Below are positions 50,401 to 61,746 of a DNA stretch of 64,000 nucleotides, piece after piece. The first letter of the stretch is position 1. Every line of letters begins with the position of its first letter. Position numbers and translations under genes: made by a program. The notes under the pieces are model-generated. The model was not told the DNA's origin, made no database searches, and saw only the letters and a list, made by a program, of their open reading frames with translations. Where the stretch lies: contig NC_088678.1 of assembly GCF_950023065.1 (NCBI RefSeq), positions 29,254,580 to 29,318,579 of the forward strand, read 5' to 3'. Source of the stretch: Planococcus citri (Eukaryota; Arthropoda; Insecta; Hemiptera; Pseudococcidae).

Positions 50401-50800
50401 AAAAAAGCACAGGCGAATTTGAAAAAAAGCACAACGTGAATTTGAAAAAAAACACATCGCGAATTTGAAAAAAAAAGCACAACACGAATTTGAAAAAAAG
50501 CACAACGCGAATTTGAAAAAAATTACAACGCAAATTTGAAAAAAAAGCACAACACAAATTTGAAAAAAATTACAACGCGATTTAGAAAAAAAAAGCACCA
50601 CTTGAATTTGAAAAAAAAGCACAACGCGAATTTGAAAAAAAAGCACAACGCAAATTTGAAAAAAAGCACAACGCAAATTTGAAAAAAAGCACATCGCGAA
50701 TTTGAAGAAAAAAACAACGCGATTTTGAAAAAAAAGAACGCGAATTTCAAAAAAGCACAACGTAATTTTGAAATAAAAAGCACAAAGCGATTCCGAATAA
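47500..50800. repeat. Minisatellite of about 20-bp units (A-run plus GCACAACGCGATTT)
   Basis: Roughly 150 units run without other sequence for 3.3 kb. Each has a run of 5-9 A and a core GCACAACGCGATTT(T/C) that varies to GCACATCGCGAATTT, GCACAAGCGATTTAG and others. The left half favours CGCGATTTC with inserted CAAAATAAA; the right half favours CGCAAATTTG. Two larger duplications show how it grew: an 80-bp (four-unit) block repeated exactly at 47961 and 48041, and a block of about 480 bp repeated from about 49466 and 49960. The minus strand lacks stops in all three frames over long stretches, giving Phe/Cys/Leu-rich frames that are repeat artefacts. Confidence 0.95.
49466..50425. repeat. Tandem duplication of about 480 bp within the minisatellite
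   Basis: The order of variant units is the same in both halves: CACAAGTGATTTAGT, CACAGACGATTTTG, CTCATCGCGAATTTT, and later GCGCAACCCAATTTAG, CACAACGAGATTTTG, CACAGGCGAATTTG. Matching positions are 494 bp apart at the start and 472 bp apart at the end, because the first copy has one extra unit near 49770-49800. The close match indicates a recent event. Confidence 0.85.
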
Positions 50801-51522
50801 GTACACTATGCTATTCTGAAAGCTCCAGAGTTGAAAGCATATGCGACTCCAAAAGCACTAGGTACTGAGAGAACCTCTTGGGAGCACAGCAAAATCACAA
50901 ATAACTGGTGGGTTTTGATTCCAGAAGGGTAACCACCTGCTTTCGGTTCCGAAAGGGTAACCACCTGCTTGCGGTGTCTAGGTACTGAATGTGTGTAAAT
51001 GAAACACCTGCAGGTGTTCTAAAAACCTTTCTCAAAATTGAACAATAGAGAAATGTTTAAAATTGAACAATGGGAAAGATAACACTGTAGATAAGAATAT
51101 TTTAGGACACCTGCGGTGTTACATTTTAAAACAGATGTCCCTTCGCTTTTGATAAAATCTTTTCCATTATTCAATTTTGAAAATTAAATTCTAAAATTGA
51201 ACAATAGAAAAGATTTTAGAACCCCTGTGGTGTTACATGAATTTCAAAATTTATCTGACGTCGGCTTTGCTTTTGTCGGCTTCGCTTTTGATATGGCCCT
51301 TTTCCCCTTTTTATTCTTTTTTTGGTACAAATTTTCGTAATTAATTGCAATTACTCAAGAAGCTAATTGAGTAATTGCAATTATAATTACGGCGTTCCAT
51401 GCTTCACGTTAGACCACATCTACGTGTGAACATTTCAAAAAAATCCGCCCATCCATCTAAGAGAACATTCGTTCCAAAGAATTTTTCCACTTTCAGACCG
51501 AAACTAATAGTGTGCTACGCAC
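50801..51522. other. Non-array interior of the TIR-bounded unit
   Basis: It contains a duplicated GGGTAACCACCTGCTT phrase (about 50927 and 50956) and three copies of an AAAATTGAACAATAGAAA-type phrase beside ACACCTGC(A)GGTGTT words (51000-51240). A 15-bp doublet, GTCGGCTTTGCTTTT / GTCGGCTTCGCTTTT, lies near 51254-51285. No gene was recognised. Confidence 0.55.
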
Positions 51523-51598
51523 ACTAAAAACAGAACAAAGTTTATTTTTTTCTCAGATAGATAGCTCTGTGCGTCCGTTAACGAGTCGAATCAAAATA

Positions 51599-52449
51599 AG
51601 GTGCATGGGGTAAGTCCGAATGGGTTTTTCACTATTTCAACTTTGATCAGCTGTTACTATCCAACTAATGAACCAATATGGCCCAAATTTATTATGTAGG
51701 CTCCCATACGGGTTCTTTACCTATGGTAAAAATTAGAGCGCGATTGTCACAGTAGCTTTCGCTCAGTGGAATGAAATGTACATTGTTCTGACTTACCCCA
51801 ATTTGGGGCAAGTCAGAAGATCTACAAAATTAATTGGTGATAATTAGGATTCGATCCTCATCAATGTGCAATATGTCGAATAACATGTTTTCAAGGTCGT
51901 AGAATCCGAATCTGGAGTTATTTTTTTAGGAGTGTGGGGGGTGAGGCGTGGGGGAGAGAAATTTTCAAATTTTTCTTTATATTATTGTGTAATATGTCGA
52001 TTGATATGTTTTTGAGGTCGTAGAATTCGAATCTGGGGTTATTTTTGTAGTTTACTGTTCTGACTTACCCCATATCATATCACTAATTACGGATTTAGTC
52101 AGAACAAGCGATAGAAAAATAATGAATAATTAAAAATTGAATAAAATTGAATACTTGGGGTTTTACATTGATGTTTTAGGAATGCTTACAGCTATAATAT
52201 CACGTTTACTGATCATTTCTTCTGAGGTAAAAAGCAGTTTGAAAAATACTGGTTACAATTTGAAATCAAAATCAAAACAGTAACTAAAAAAGAACCAACA
52301 AAAACCCAGTAAAATGAAACTGGATCGCGAAAATTGTTATGCTGTGATGAAGTAGGGGCAGTACCCTCAGGTTACCCCTAAAGTAGCGCTTCGGCAGATA
52401 TAAACCTCTAGGAGCTAGAGCAGTTTTTCTGACTTACCCCGGTGCACTT
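51599..52449. mobile_element. TA-flanked MITE (851 bp) with GGGGTAAGTC termini
   Basis: The left end AGGTGCATGGGGTAAGTC and the inverse of the right end AAGTGCACCGGGGTAAGTC match except for two substitutions and one extra base, with TA outside both (51597-51598 and 52450-52451). Internal copies of the terminal word occur as CTGACTTACCCCAATTTGGG and CTGACTTACCCCATATCA, possible transposase-binding sites. It lies 22 bp from the right end of the 4.4 kb TIR unit. Confidence 0.7.
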
Positions 52450-52729
52450 TAACTTGAAAAACGCCGTGTTTGGTGTAATTTTTATGCCTTGTGAGTAGGC
52501 AACTTCTTCGACACGCGTAAAATTCAACGCCTTTTTTTCTATTTAATTTTTAAAAGGCCTATTTTATACATCTGGAGAGTGATTTTCAATTAAACAAAGG
52601 TCGCTCAGTTCAATTCTACACTTTATTTTACTCAATGATGCCAACTTACGTGCAAAAAAAAAATAATTACGTAAGTCCATTTTTCACTTTTTTGGAAAAA
52701 CTTTTTGCTGATTTTAGCTCACTAAATAC

Positions 52730-53140
52730 GAATTTGAGGTCACTACGATTGTTTAATGAGAGACAAATTTGGAAAATCAGCATGAATAATGTGTGAAGTA
52801 TCAAATTCCTTGTGTTTGACCCTCCTCAATACGAATTCGATGTTATTTCAGCGTTATGATCACTATTTTGAGGTCATTATCGCATGTTAAAGAGTCCTTA
52901 TGCTGATTTGAGGTCGCTGATCACGATTCTGAGGTGATTATCACATTTTGAGGAGACCTTCTACTACCTAATTTTAGGTCGTTGATCACGATTTTAAAAT
53001 CATGATCATATTTCAAAGAGACCTCAATACTGATTTGAGGTCACTAATCACGATTCTGAGATCATTATCACATTTTGAGAAGACCCAATACTAATTTAAG
53101 GCCTCTGATCTCGATTGTAAGGTCATTATCACGTTTTATT
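52730..53140. repeat. Tandem array, about 62-bp period
   Basis: Five to six copies of TGATTTGAGGTC(G/A)CT(G/A)ATCACGATT followed by CTGAGGT(G/C)ATTATCACATTTT and GAGGAGACC. Copies differ at 10-20% of positions by eye. Confidence 0.75.
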
Positions 53141-53269
53141 TTTTTGTTTTCAATTTCTTCACATTTCTGTGGCTTAAACCTTCATCAAATTATTCGCAAT
53201 ACAATTCCTTTTTTAAAACATAAAAACAAAAAAAAAACAGAATAAAAACACACAAATTTTTTAATTTTT

Positions 53270-56200
53270 TTTATTTTATACACAATGCGCATAATGTAAA
53301 ACTTTGGGAAAAACAAACAATCTATAGCGTTAAATTTAAAAGATTTGAATATCAGATATACGAAAGGGGAAACTCGTGCGCAGCGGATACATAAGCATTT
53401 GTCGCATTAAAAGAGCGCGTTCAACAAATACACGATGATAATTTTAATTAAGCGAATAATTCGACACCTTTTTAATTCTCCTACATACATACACATATAT
53501 CGTAGGTATAGGTACGTTATTATCGTATTATATAAACATGGGAAAAACGAACATTAAACACACAATCACTCTAATAAAAACCACTGCGCACGTGTATATC
53601 AATTTGAACGTTCATATAATCGTACACAAACACTATAAATTAATTAATACTACTTTAGAACATTAAAATTCAGCACGGTTTCACACAAATACAAGCTTTT
53701 AAATTATAAAAGAATACAAAAAAAAACAACTTATCAATTAATCGTAGTACACAATAAACATTAAATATTCTAGTTTTTTTTTCGTACGTACGTAGCTAAA
53801 GCATTATGTATTTATTTTTTTATTTTCAACGGCGAACAAATAATAAAAATGCCTACCTAGTTTATATACTATACGAAGCGATTACATATAAAATATATGT
53901 ATAAATATGGGAGCACACAGGAAAACAGATATTCTAATTCTAAATAATAATGTAAACGTATCTAAATGTATCATTATATGCAGTATCTAGATAGGAAGGG
54001 AGGGAAAAGCGTTTGGAAACATTGACGACTAATGGCAAAAAGTCACACAAAAAGCTAATATCTATTTAGATATTTTTTTTCCAAGCTTTTCATATAGGCT
54101 AGTCCAGAAAAAAAAATCACTCTTTCTCTGTCTTATTTGGAGGGAGAAATTGTTCGAAATATCGACATATTTTACGCAAATTTCCAACCACCGAGTAAGT
54201 ATTATTATTTATGTAAAAGCTTAAATAGGTAATCGTAATAATTATAATGCATTAAAAATTCTCTTCTTATTATTTAGTAGTATAACTTACAGCTAATAAT
54301 TTTTTTTTTTCATGTTTTCTTAATTTCTTGGTCCTTATAACCAGCATATAAGACAACTTAACATGCGTAAAACAATCCGAGAAAAAAAAGTAATAATTTT
54401 AAACAATTTAACAATATTTAAAAAAATGCCGAAATAGAAAAAGAATTTCAATAGAGTAAATATTTGTCAACAATAACAAAATAAAACCTACACTTAACCT
54501 GAGCACTAAAAACTAGTTTTCTTACAATCATGGAAAAATAAACTTTGCCAAAACAACAGCATCAGTCTTAATCAATTACATTTAAGTATCCGATACTTTC
54601 TTAATAAAGTAAAAAAAAAAAAAAATTGCAACAAACAGAAAAAAACACACATACACACACAAAATAACGTTGTGATATTTTGAATTCGTTTTTTTTTTCT
54701 TCAAATTCAAATTCAAAAACAACCTCAATTGAAATCTTACATATTAAATCCAATGATATTGTATTTCAACTGAAGAGTAATTCAAGCTTATGGATTTTTT
54801 TTTTCACAAAGGATAACAAAACGAAATAAAAAGGATTGGAAACAAACAACATATTATTGTACGATGAGCTCTTTTATATTTTTAATAACAAATAATTTTA
54901 ATCGACGACGAGACCGTCGTAAATGAGATTCCGTGTATTTGTACCGTTTATGAAATAAAAATCCAATATGGACGATTAAATTAGATTCTGCTCGGTAATG
55001 CGATATACGTGGGGTAATATTGTCACATGTGTCGCTTCTTCTACTCCATATTAGAGAGATCCTTTGATGAAATATTATCGAAGATTTTTTGTTTAAAATT
55101 GAATTTATGCATCTGCGACGTATATTGTAATTTTATTAGCCATGGTTTGTTTTTCTATATTATAAGGAAAATAAAAATGAAAATGTTTTTTTTTTTTTTT
55201 AAATCTCATAAACGGTATAATGCTACTTTTCCACAAAATATCGTCGGTTCGGTTAATTTGAAATCACAACAAGACGGTATTAGATATTTTCATATAAAAA
55301 TAGAATACAATATGATATGTAAAGAGAAATACCTTTTAAAATAAATATGGAATTTGAATACGATTTTAAATACACGATATCGAATCATCTGGTATATTTC
55401 GTGGAAAAGCTTTCATTCAAATATAATAATACAGGCTCAAAGCACAGCGCAATTTAAAAAACGAAAAAAATTATAATAACGTATCGTTACCTTTCAGCAC
55501 CTCACATATATAAAAAAAATGTATTTTAGATGAAGGATTTTAGAATGAACGTATATAGGTAGCTCAACTGCAACAATATTTTTTAAAAAAGGTACTGGTT
55601 TTATTTATAGGTATTTTTAAAAAAAACGAAAAAAAATTTTGATAATGAGGGATTTTAAAAATAAACATATATAACTAACTTCGTAACATATTTGATTAAA
55701 TAAAACACATCATCAACGTTATTTTAAATAACGAAGAAAAACATAACGTTAAAAAGAAAGTAGAAAATTAACTTGAAAAAAAATCGTATTACTAAAACTA
55801 TTGACTACAAACAGCTCTGAAAAAAAATATCTACATTATTAGATCTCAGAAAGTTAAAAATTTACTCATTGCTTGTCCCTGTGCTTATTTGTTTTTACAG
55901 AGTCACGTATTTTTTTTTTGTTTTTTTGGTTTCTTTAATACATAAACAACCGCGATGATTTTTTTTTCTTTTACTCTCTTGTATTAATAATATATAAGTA
56001 ATAATATACGTGGGGGAAAAAAACAACACATCGATCTCGTGTTCATTGCTTTTCTACTCCATTAACGAAATGGTTAACAACATGTATATAATTGAAAGAA
56101 TGTATATAAAATTTAAGCGTAAAATTCAACGTTGAAAAAAATACTTTCGAGGATTATAGTTTTCAGTATTCATATAACGAAATAAAGAAAAAAAAATTAA

Positions 56201-56904
56201 AAGAAACACGTAAGTAGCTTAATGTATAAATAAAGAAAACATAATTAGATAAGTTATACATAAAAAGTATGTATATTATCAAAGAAATAATACGACTATG
56301 TACAAAAGAACATGTCTAAAATTGTAGAGTTTTCAAACATTATACACATTTTTTTTTTTTTTAATTTTAATATTTTGGTTAATTTAATTACACGACGGAA
56401 GAACGTACATATATAATGGACTGCATATTTTTTTTTATTAAAAATTGTGAAAAATTCGCCAAATGTGGCGCGAATTGTTTCTTTTTTTTTTTGATACCTA
56501 CGTTTCGAACGTGGTCCCACACGCACATTTAATAAAAAGCTAATTTAAAAAATTAAATTAAATAAAACAGAACAATTAACATGTCGAGAGGAGGGAACCG
56601 ATAATCTGAATCAATATTGTAAATATATTATGTACATACAACGTTTCTGAGAAATTTTATGCGTATATTTTTTTTTCGTAGATATAAATAAGTACCTACT
56701 CTGCGAAGGTGTGAGATTTCTTTTGGATTTTTGCAAATTGAATACGACCTGATGGTTACACTGAGTTTATATAATTTTTTAATTTTAAAGATTAAAAGAA
56801 AAATACTTTTTTACCAATTTTGATACAAATTTAGCCAGCTTTAATTTTTATTTTTAAATAAGTAAACTTTTTTTTTCTCTCAATGCCAAGATCCACTCAT
56901 TTGA
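53270..56904 (-). other. Probable long 3' UTR of a minus-strand gene
   Basis: This 3.6 kb stretch lacks the tandem repeats and MITEs that fill its surroundings, is uniformly AT-rich and has many TATATA/TGTATA words. On the minus strand it follows a candidate terminal coding exon (stop at 56905) and ends at AATAAA (complement of 53270-53275), immediately before repeat-rich DNA. Long U-rich 3' UTRs are usual for neuronal or regulatory insect genes. This is inference from texture and borders, not from a transcript. Confidence 0.35.
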
Positions 56905-56970
56905 TTATTTTGATCTTTGCTTCGTAATACTGCCACTCAAGCTACGTAAATGTAAGTCGGGTTGCAGACC
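56905..56970 (-). CDS. Candidate terminal coding exon of an unidentified gene
   Basis: Read on the minus strand, a good acceptor (CCCTTCAGTTTTCAG, ending at 56971) is followed by a frame GLQPDLHLRSLSGSITKQRSK and a TAA stop (56905-56907). The composition (Leu, Ser, Arg, Lys; GC-rich codons such as CTG, CAA, CCC, GAC) stands out from the AT-rich flanks. A second frame through the same exon gives VCNPTYIYVA then stop. The frame is therefore not certain without the previous exon. Upstream exons would lie at higher coordinates; one candidate is 61747-61800. I do not recognise the protein. Confidence 0.3.
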   Translation of the reverse strand, partial: GLQPDLHLRSLSGSITKQRSK

Positions 56971-58200
56971 CTGAAAACTGAAGGGACGAGGTTATGGACT
57001 ATTTTATAAATGCTGAATATACAGATAAATCGGATCTGATTGCTCCATCAGGGTGAATCATAAACAAAATGTCAGAGAATCTTGGCCAAATTTAGCAAAG
57101 ACCTTCATTTCGAGATGAAAGTAACTCCGAAAAAAATTCAGCTCCAGAGGTGAGTGTGAAGGGGAGATATGAATCCTCAAACAGGGAGCATTTTCGTCTT
57201 TCGATTACAGAAATTCAAGGGCCTGATGTATGGCTCATTTGCGTGACTTTTTGTACGAATTTGCAAGATCTTTTCTCCTGACAAAATAGTAATATGTAGT
57301 GAGGTAAAACATGTTTGATTGAAGTCCCTCTCCCCACCCCATAAAAATCAAAATAATAATTTTTTTGTTGTTTGAATTAAAAAAAAAAAAAATGGGTACA
57401 GATTTTCAATGAAAATTTCCCCAAAGAGAACTAAAAATTTCAAACAAAAATGGTCATTACTTTTTAATAAAAAAGGTGACAATTTGTCGGGAACAAAATA
57501 CTGGAAAGATAATCAATAAAATTTTTCATTACAGCGGAAAAAATACATACAATTTTCTAGTAACAAAATTACGATTTTAGTGGAAAAAATGTGGTAATTT
57601 TTAGTAAAAATTTTGTCTTCTGTAAAATTGCCATTTTTAGCAAAAAAAAATTATTATTTTCAACGAAAAATAATCAAATTTAATTTTTAAAAAAATATTG
57701 CCACATTTAGTCAAAATGTACTATTTTCAGTAAAAATTATTAAATTTTGTATTGAAAATGTTTTTAAAAAAATTACCTACCTACTATTTTTGATGATACA
57801 ATTTTTAGTAGAAATTACTACATTTTTGATTGAAAACATTTTCAGTAAAAATAACCATTTTTAGCAAAAGTTACGAAATTTTTGACTGAAAATGACCATT
57901 TTTAGTTTTAAAAAACTTACTATTTTTGATGATACAATTTTTATTAGAATTACCACATTTTTGATTGAAAACATTTTTAGTAAAATTTGAGACATTTTTT
58001 TCGTAGAATTTCATGATTTTCTGTTAAAATTGCCAATGTCAGTCAAAATTTAGCATTTTGAGTTGAATTTACCATTTTTAGTAAAAATTACAATATTCTT
58101 GATCTTGATTAAAAAGGGCCATTTTTAGTTTTATAAAAATTACTATTTTTGGTGATACAAATAATACGATTTTGAGTTTTAAAAAAATGCCAATTTTTAG
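56971..58200. repeat. AT-rich DNA with irregular CATTTTTAGTAAAAATTAC repeats
   Basis: From about 57400 the phrase (C)CATTTTTAGT(A)AAAATTAC(C) recurs at irregular spacing of 35-60 bp and resumes after the 1000-bp element (59205-59400). The element's insertion site is the TA of one such TTTTTAGTAAA word. Confidence 0.65.
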
Positions 58201-58202
58201 TA

Positions 58203-59202
58203 CTGTCAAACCCCCTAATTTCGGACACCTTTTTCACGTTTTTCGTAAAAGGCTTTAAAACGAGCGATTCAACTTGGTGTTGGTCTTCACATTCTCATAG
58301 AATGTCACCGTGTGAACAGTTTTTGAGCATCAATTTATTAATTTTACGTGATTTTGTTTGTTTAATTTGAATTCGAAAAGTGTCCGAAATTAGGGTACCT
58401 TGGATCTAATTTCGGACACTTTTTCTTTAATGTGGGAACTCGAAAATTTTAGTTGAAAAAGAAATTATTTACCCCTGAAAAACGACTCCAATCAAAAACA
58501 GCTCGAATCATGATGTGAAATGTAGAAAAAAAAGATTTTTCAAGGAAATGTTCAGCACTCTCATTATACACTTTCTTGTTAGAAAAATAAGTTGGTAACA
58601 TTGAACAATTTCTTATCAAACTCCTTGTTGATGATTTTACGGCTCAGATCTTTTACTTTTCAGTATGGTTTTTAGGAAAATGAGTGAAATAATAGTGCAA
58701 TTCTTCATCAAAACTAAAAACACTTGAAAAAAATACCGTTGAACTCGAAAAATACACATTTGCAAGTGCATCAGTGTTACCCTTCCAAACTCAGTAATGC
58801 GTGATCCAAAGTGTCCGAAATAATGATCCGTTTCGCGACTTTTTCAGTTTTTAGGATTTAAATACTAGAAACAAAACGTGAAATTTGAGGAATGAATGTT
58901 ATTTTTAATTACCAGTGACTTCTTGATATTTTAGAGCGATTTTCATGGTTATGAAAGCATTTGGATAGACCCTGTGAATAACTTTTTCCTCACTCTTCAT
59001 ATGAAGCACTTTGTGAAGTCCATTTTAATGATTAAAGAAATAGCGTAAAATGAAAATTCTTACATCAGGGAGATTGTCCGTGATCTAAACTAATAGAAGA
59101 AGTGTTCACTTTTACTTGTACCCTTAGTTCTTATCAATAAAATAGCAAAAACATCAAGTGTCCGAAATTACGTACCCTGTCCGAAATTAGGGGGTTTGAC
59201 AG
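58203..59202. mobile_element. Exactly 1000-bp TA-flanked MITE with perfect 25-bp ends
   Basis: The left end CTGTCAAACCCCCTAATTTC plus GGACA is the exact inverse of the right end TGTCC plus GAAATTAGGGGGTTTGACAG. TA at 58201-58202 and 59203-59204 is the target duplication. Internal words GTGTCCGAAATTAGGGTACC, TCTAATTTCGGACAC, GTGTCCGAAATAATG and GTGTCCGAAATTACGTACCC repeat the terminal sequence. No transposase frame. Intact termini imply a young insertion of a Tc1/mariner-class non-autonomous family. Confidence 0.92.
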
Positions 59203-59419
59203 TAAAGATTTAACAAATAACCATATTTTTGTGAAAGAAATGATACCTACCATTTTTAATTGAAAATAAACTTTTTAAAAGAAAAATTGCCATTTTTAGT
59301 GAAAGATTAGGTACCACAATAAATTAGAGAAAAAAATCGACAATTTTACTTGAAAAATCATGGAACCTATTAAATGTTTTCAAAAACCAATTTTTACACC
59401 CAACTTTTGAAATTAATTC

Positions 59420-60317
59420 AGGATGTCTGCCAGGTCGCGAAAGTCTTGAAAAAGTCGCGATATTTACGAAAAATCGCCATAAGGTCGCTAAAAAACTCCA
59501 TTGAAAAAAGTGTGAACTTTATTGGAACCAAACCAGTTTTTTTTGTTACAAAATGAGGGGGGAAAGGGTCGCGAAAAGTCACGATTTTTGAATATCAAAC
59601 TCTGCTGGACACCCTGTAATTTTCAATGAGGGGAAATGATCGCGAACTTTATTGGAAACCAGTTTTTTTTTGTTGAAAAATGAGGGGGGAAAGGGTCACG
59701 AAAAGTCACAATTTTTGAATATCAAACTTTGGTAGACACCCTGTAATTTTCAATGAGGGTGGAAAAGATCGCGAACTTTATTGGATACCAGTTTTTTTTG
59801 TTGAAAAATGAGGGGGGGAAAGGGTCGCGAAAAGTCACGATTTTTGAATATCAAACTTTGGTAGACACCCTTTAATTTTCAATGAGAGGGGAAAAAAGGT
59901 GGCGAACTTCATTGGAAAGCAGTTTTGTCTTGTTGAAAAATGAGGGGGGAAAGGGTCGCGAAAAGTCACGATTTTTGAATATCAAACTTTGGTAGACACC
60001 CTGTAATTTTCAATGAGGTGGAAAAGATCAAGAACTTTATTGAAAACCATTTTTTTTTTTTTTTTTTTTTTTGAAAAATGAGGGGGAAAAAGGTCGCGAA
60101 AAGTCACGATTTTTGACTATCAAACTTTGGTAGACACCCTGTAATTTTCAATGAGGGGGGAAAAGATCGCGAACTTTATTGGAAACCAGTTTTTTTTTGT
60201 TGAAAAATGAGGGGGGAAAGGGTCACGAAAAGTCACAATTTTTGAATATCAAACTTTGGTAGACACCCTGTAATTTTCAATGAGGGGGATCGAAAAGATC
60301 AAGAACTTTATTGAAAA

Positions 60318-60348
<31 letters not shown>

Positions 60349-60715
60349 GAAAAATGAGGGGGAAAAAGGTCGCGAAAAGTCACGATTTTTGACTATCAAA
60401 CTTTGGTAGACACCCTGTAATTTTCAATGAGGGGGGAAAAGATCGCGAACTTTATTGGAAACCAGTTTTTTTTTTGGTTGAAAAATGAGAGTGGAAAGGG
60501 TCGCAAAAAGTTACGATTTGAGGGGAGGGAAAGGTCGCAAACTTTATTGGAAACTGTTTTTTTTTTTTTTTGAAAAATGAGGAGGGAAAGGGTCGCGAAA
60601 AGTCACGATTTTTGAATATCAAACTTTGGTAGACAGTAATTTTCAATGAGGAGGGGAAAAGATCGCGAAGAGTCACAATTTTTGAGTATCAAACTTTGTG
60701 GTAGACACCCTGAAA
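59420..60715. repeat. Tandem array, period 127-147 bp, with CAGGRTGTCT-type ends
   Basis: About nine copies of GTCGCGAAAAGTCACGATTT, TTGAATATCAAACTTTGGTA, GACACCCTGTAATTTTCAAT, then a G-run, GATCGCGAACTTTATTGG and a T-run of 7-23. Successive ACCCT positions 59611, 59738, 59867, 59998, 60136, 60265 and 60412 show that spacing varies mainly with T-run length. The array starts at CAGGATGTCTGCCAGGTCGC and stops at GTAGACACCCTG, inverse to that start over about 12 bp. It may therefore be the amplified interior of a CAGGGTGT-ended element. Confidence 0.8.
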
Positions 60716-60719
60716 ACCC

Positions 60720-61746
60720 ATTAGTGTTAGTATTAACATTAACTTATCAATCAATTATTGAATGACGAACAAAACGTTACAATTCAGTGAGAAAAAAATG
60801 ATATATTTTTGGTTTTAAAAAAAAATGGCAATTTTCAATGAAAAAAATTCATTTTTATCTAGTATCTGGAATCGCAAGTGAAGAGTTATTGTTGCTGATT
60901 TATGGGGGGAGGGGTGGTCATCATTGATGAAAAAAGAATGCGGTTACCATTTAAATAGGTAACAAAAATGAAAAACTGATTTATTCAGATCATATTGTTT
61001 ATTATATTTTTTTTCAACTTTTGCATGACTTACATGACTTGAGAACGACACCCTGTTTTTCCTATAACACTTGTGAAAAATTTTATCAGGTCTTGTAGGT
61101 ATTTTTTTTATTGGAATCAAGAAATTGAGATTTTTTACGTGCGTACTTAATATGTACTTGATAGACTGATTTCGATTAAAACAATTCTGCCCGTTGAAAT
61201 TTCAAGATCTGCGAACCAGCGAGCATGAGAAGGAATTATAGATAACTGCTGACATATTGTAAAGCCAGATCAAAAAGTCACACAAAGAACAAGACGAGCG
61301 TTATCAAAATACCCACAGTAGAATTGCTGACTTCGGATGTTATTATTTTACAAGGCATGATTTATCATAACTTCATTTCTTGTTGCAGAAAAGAAACCTA
61401 AGCAAATATTTCAGTATTTATCGGTAATCAGTTCATTCGATAAAAGACTATAAGTACATACAAATAATAGGGTGTGCCAAAGAGAACAGCTATCGAATGT
61501 AATATTTCAAGAATTCAAGACGATGGTAGAACGATTACAAATTTTTCAACCAATTCAGGAGGCCTGTATCCAAGATTTTGAACTTTTTAAACATTAATCC
61601 TGCGGACTGTCAAAAAAATGATCAATCATTTAAAAAAAAAAAATTGTTTAAAAACCTAATAACTCAGAGCTTGGGACACCAAAACGACTCGTTTTTCGAC
61701 CCAAAATTCCATCGAAATCACACCTCAGCGAGTACCTTGAACTTAC
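60720..61746. other. AT-rich DNA, no gene recognised
   Basis: A fragment TAGGGTGTGCCAAAGAGAAC near 61470 resembles the left terminus of the 18.5 kb MITE and is a solo end. The short open frame at 61578-61796 lies on the opposite strand from a candidate exon. Confidence 0.5.

Larger units (their letters stand above)
47160..51576. mobile_element. Unit of about 4.4 kb bounded by 54-bp inverted repeats and enclosing a minisatellite
   Basis: The left segment 47160-47213 (starts GGACACACAG, ends ATGTTTTTAGT) and the reverse complement of 51523-51576 (starts GGACGCACAG, ends CTGTTTTTAGT) agree at 46 of 54 positions without gaps. Inside the left repeat lies a hairpin insertion (47234-47420) and a palindrome. 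The word AGTGTGCGTAGC recurs just inside both ends, as if the TIR had been split by the hairpin. Most of the interior is the 20-bp array. No protein-coding frame belonging to a transposase was found. A target duplication is not clear. Confidence 0.6.

Noticed and set aside
47900..50700. Regular short repeats resembling a CRISPR array
   Set aside because: There are no unique spacers of constant length, the units themselves vary, and the gene context is eukaryotic with spliced genes. It is a minisatellite.
47442..50783. Long overlapping minus-strand open frames, Phe/Cys/Leu-rich
   Set aside because: The 20-bp unit contains no minus-strand stop in most frames, so all frames stay open. Translations are the unit repeated, with no start context or constraint.
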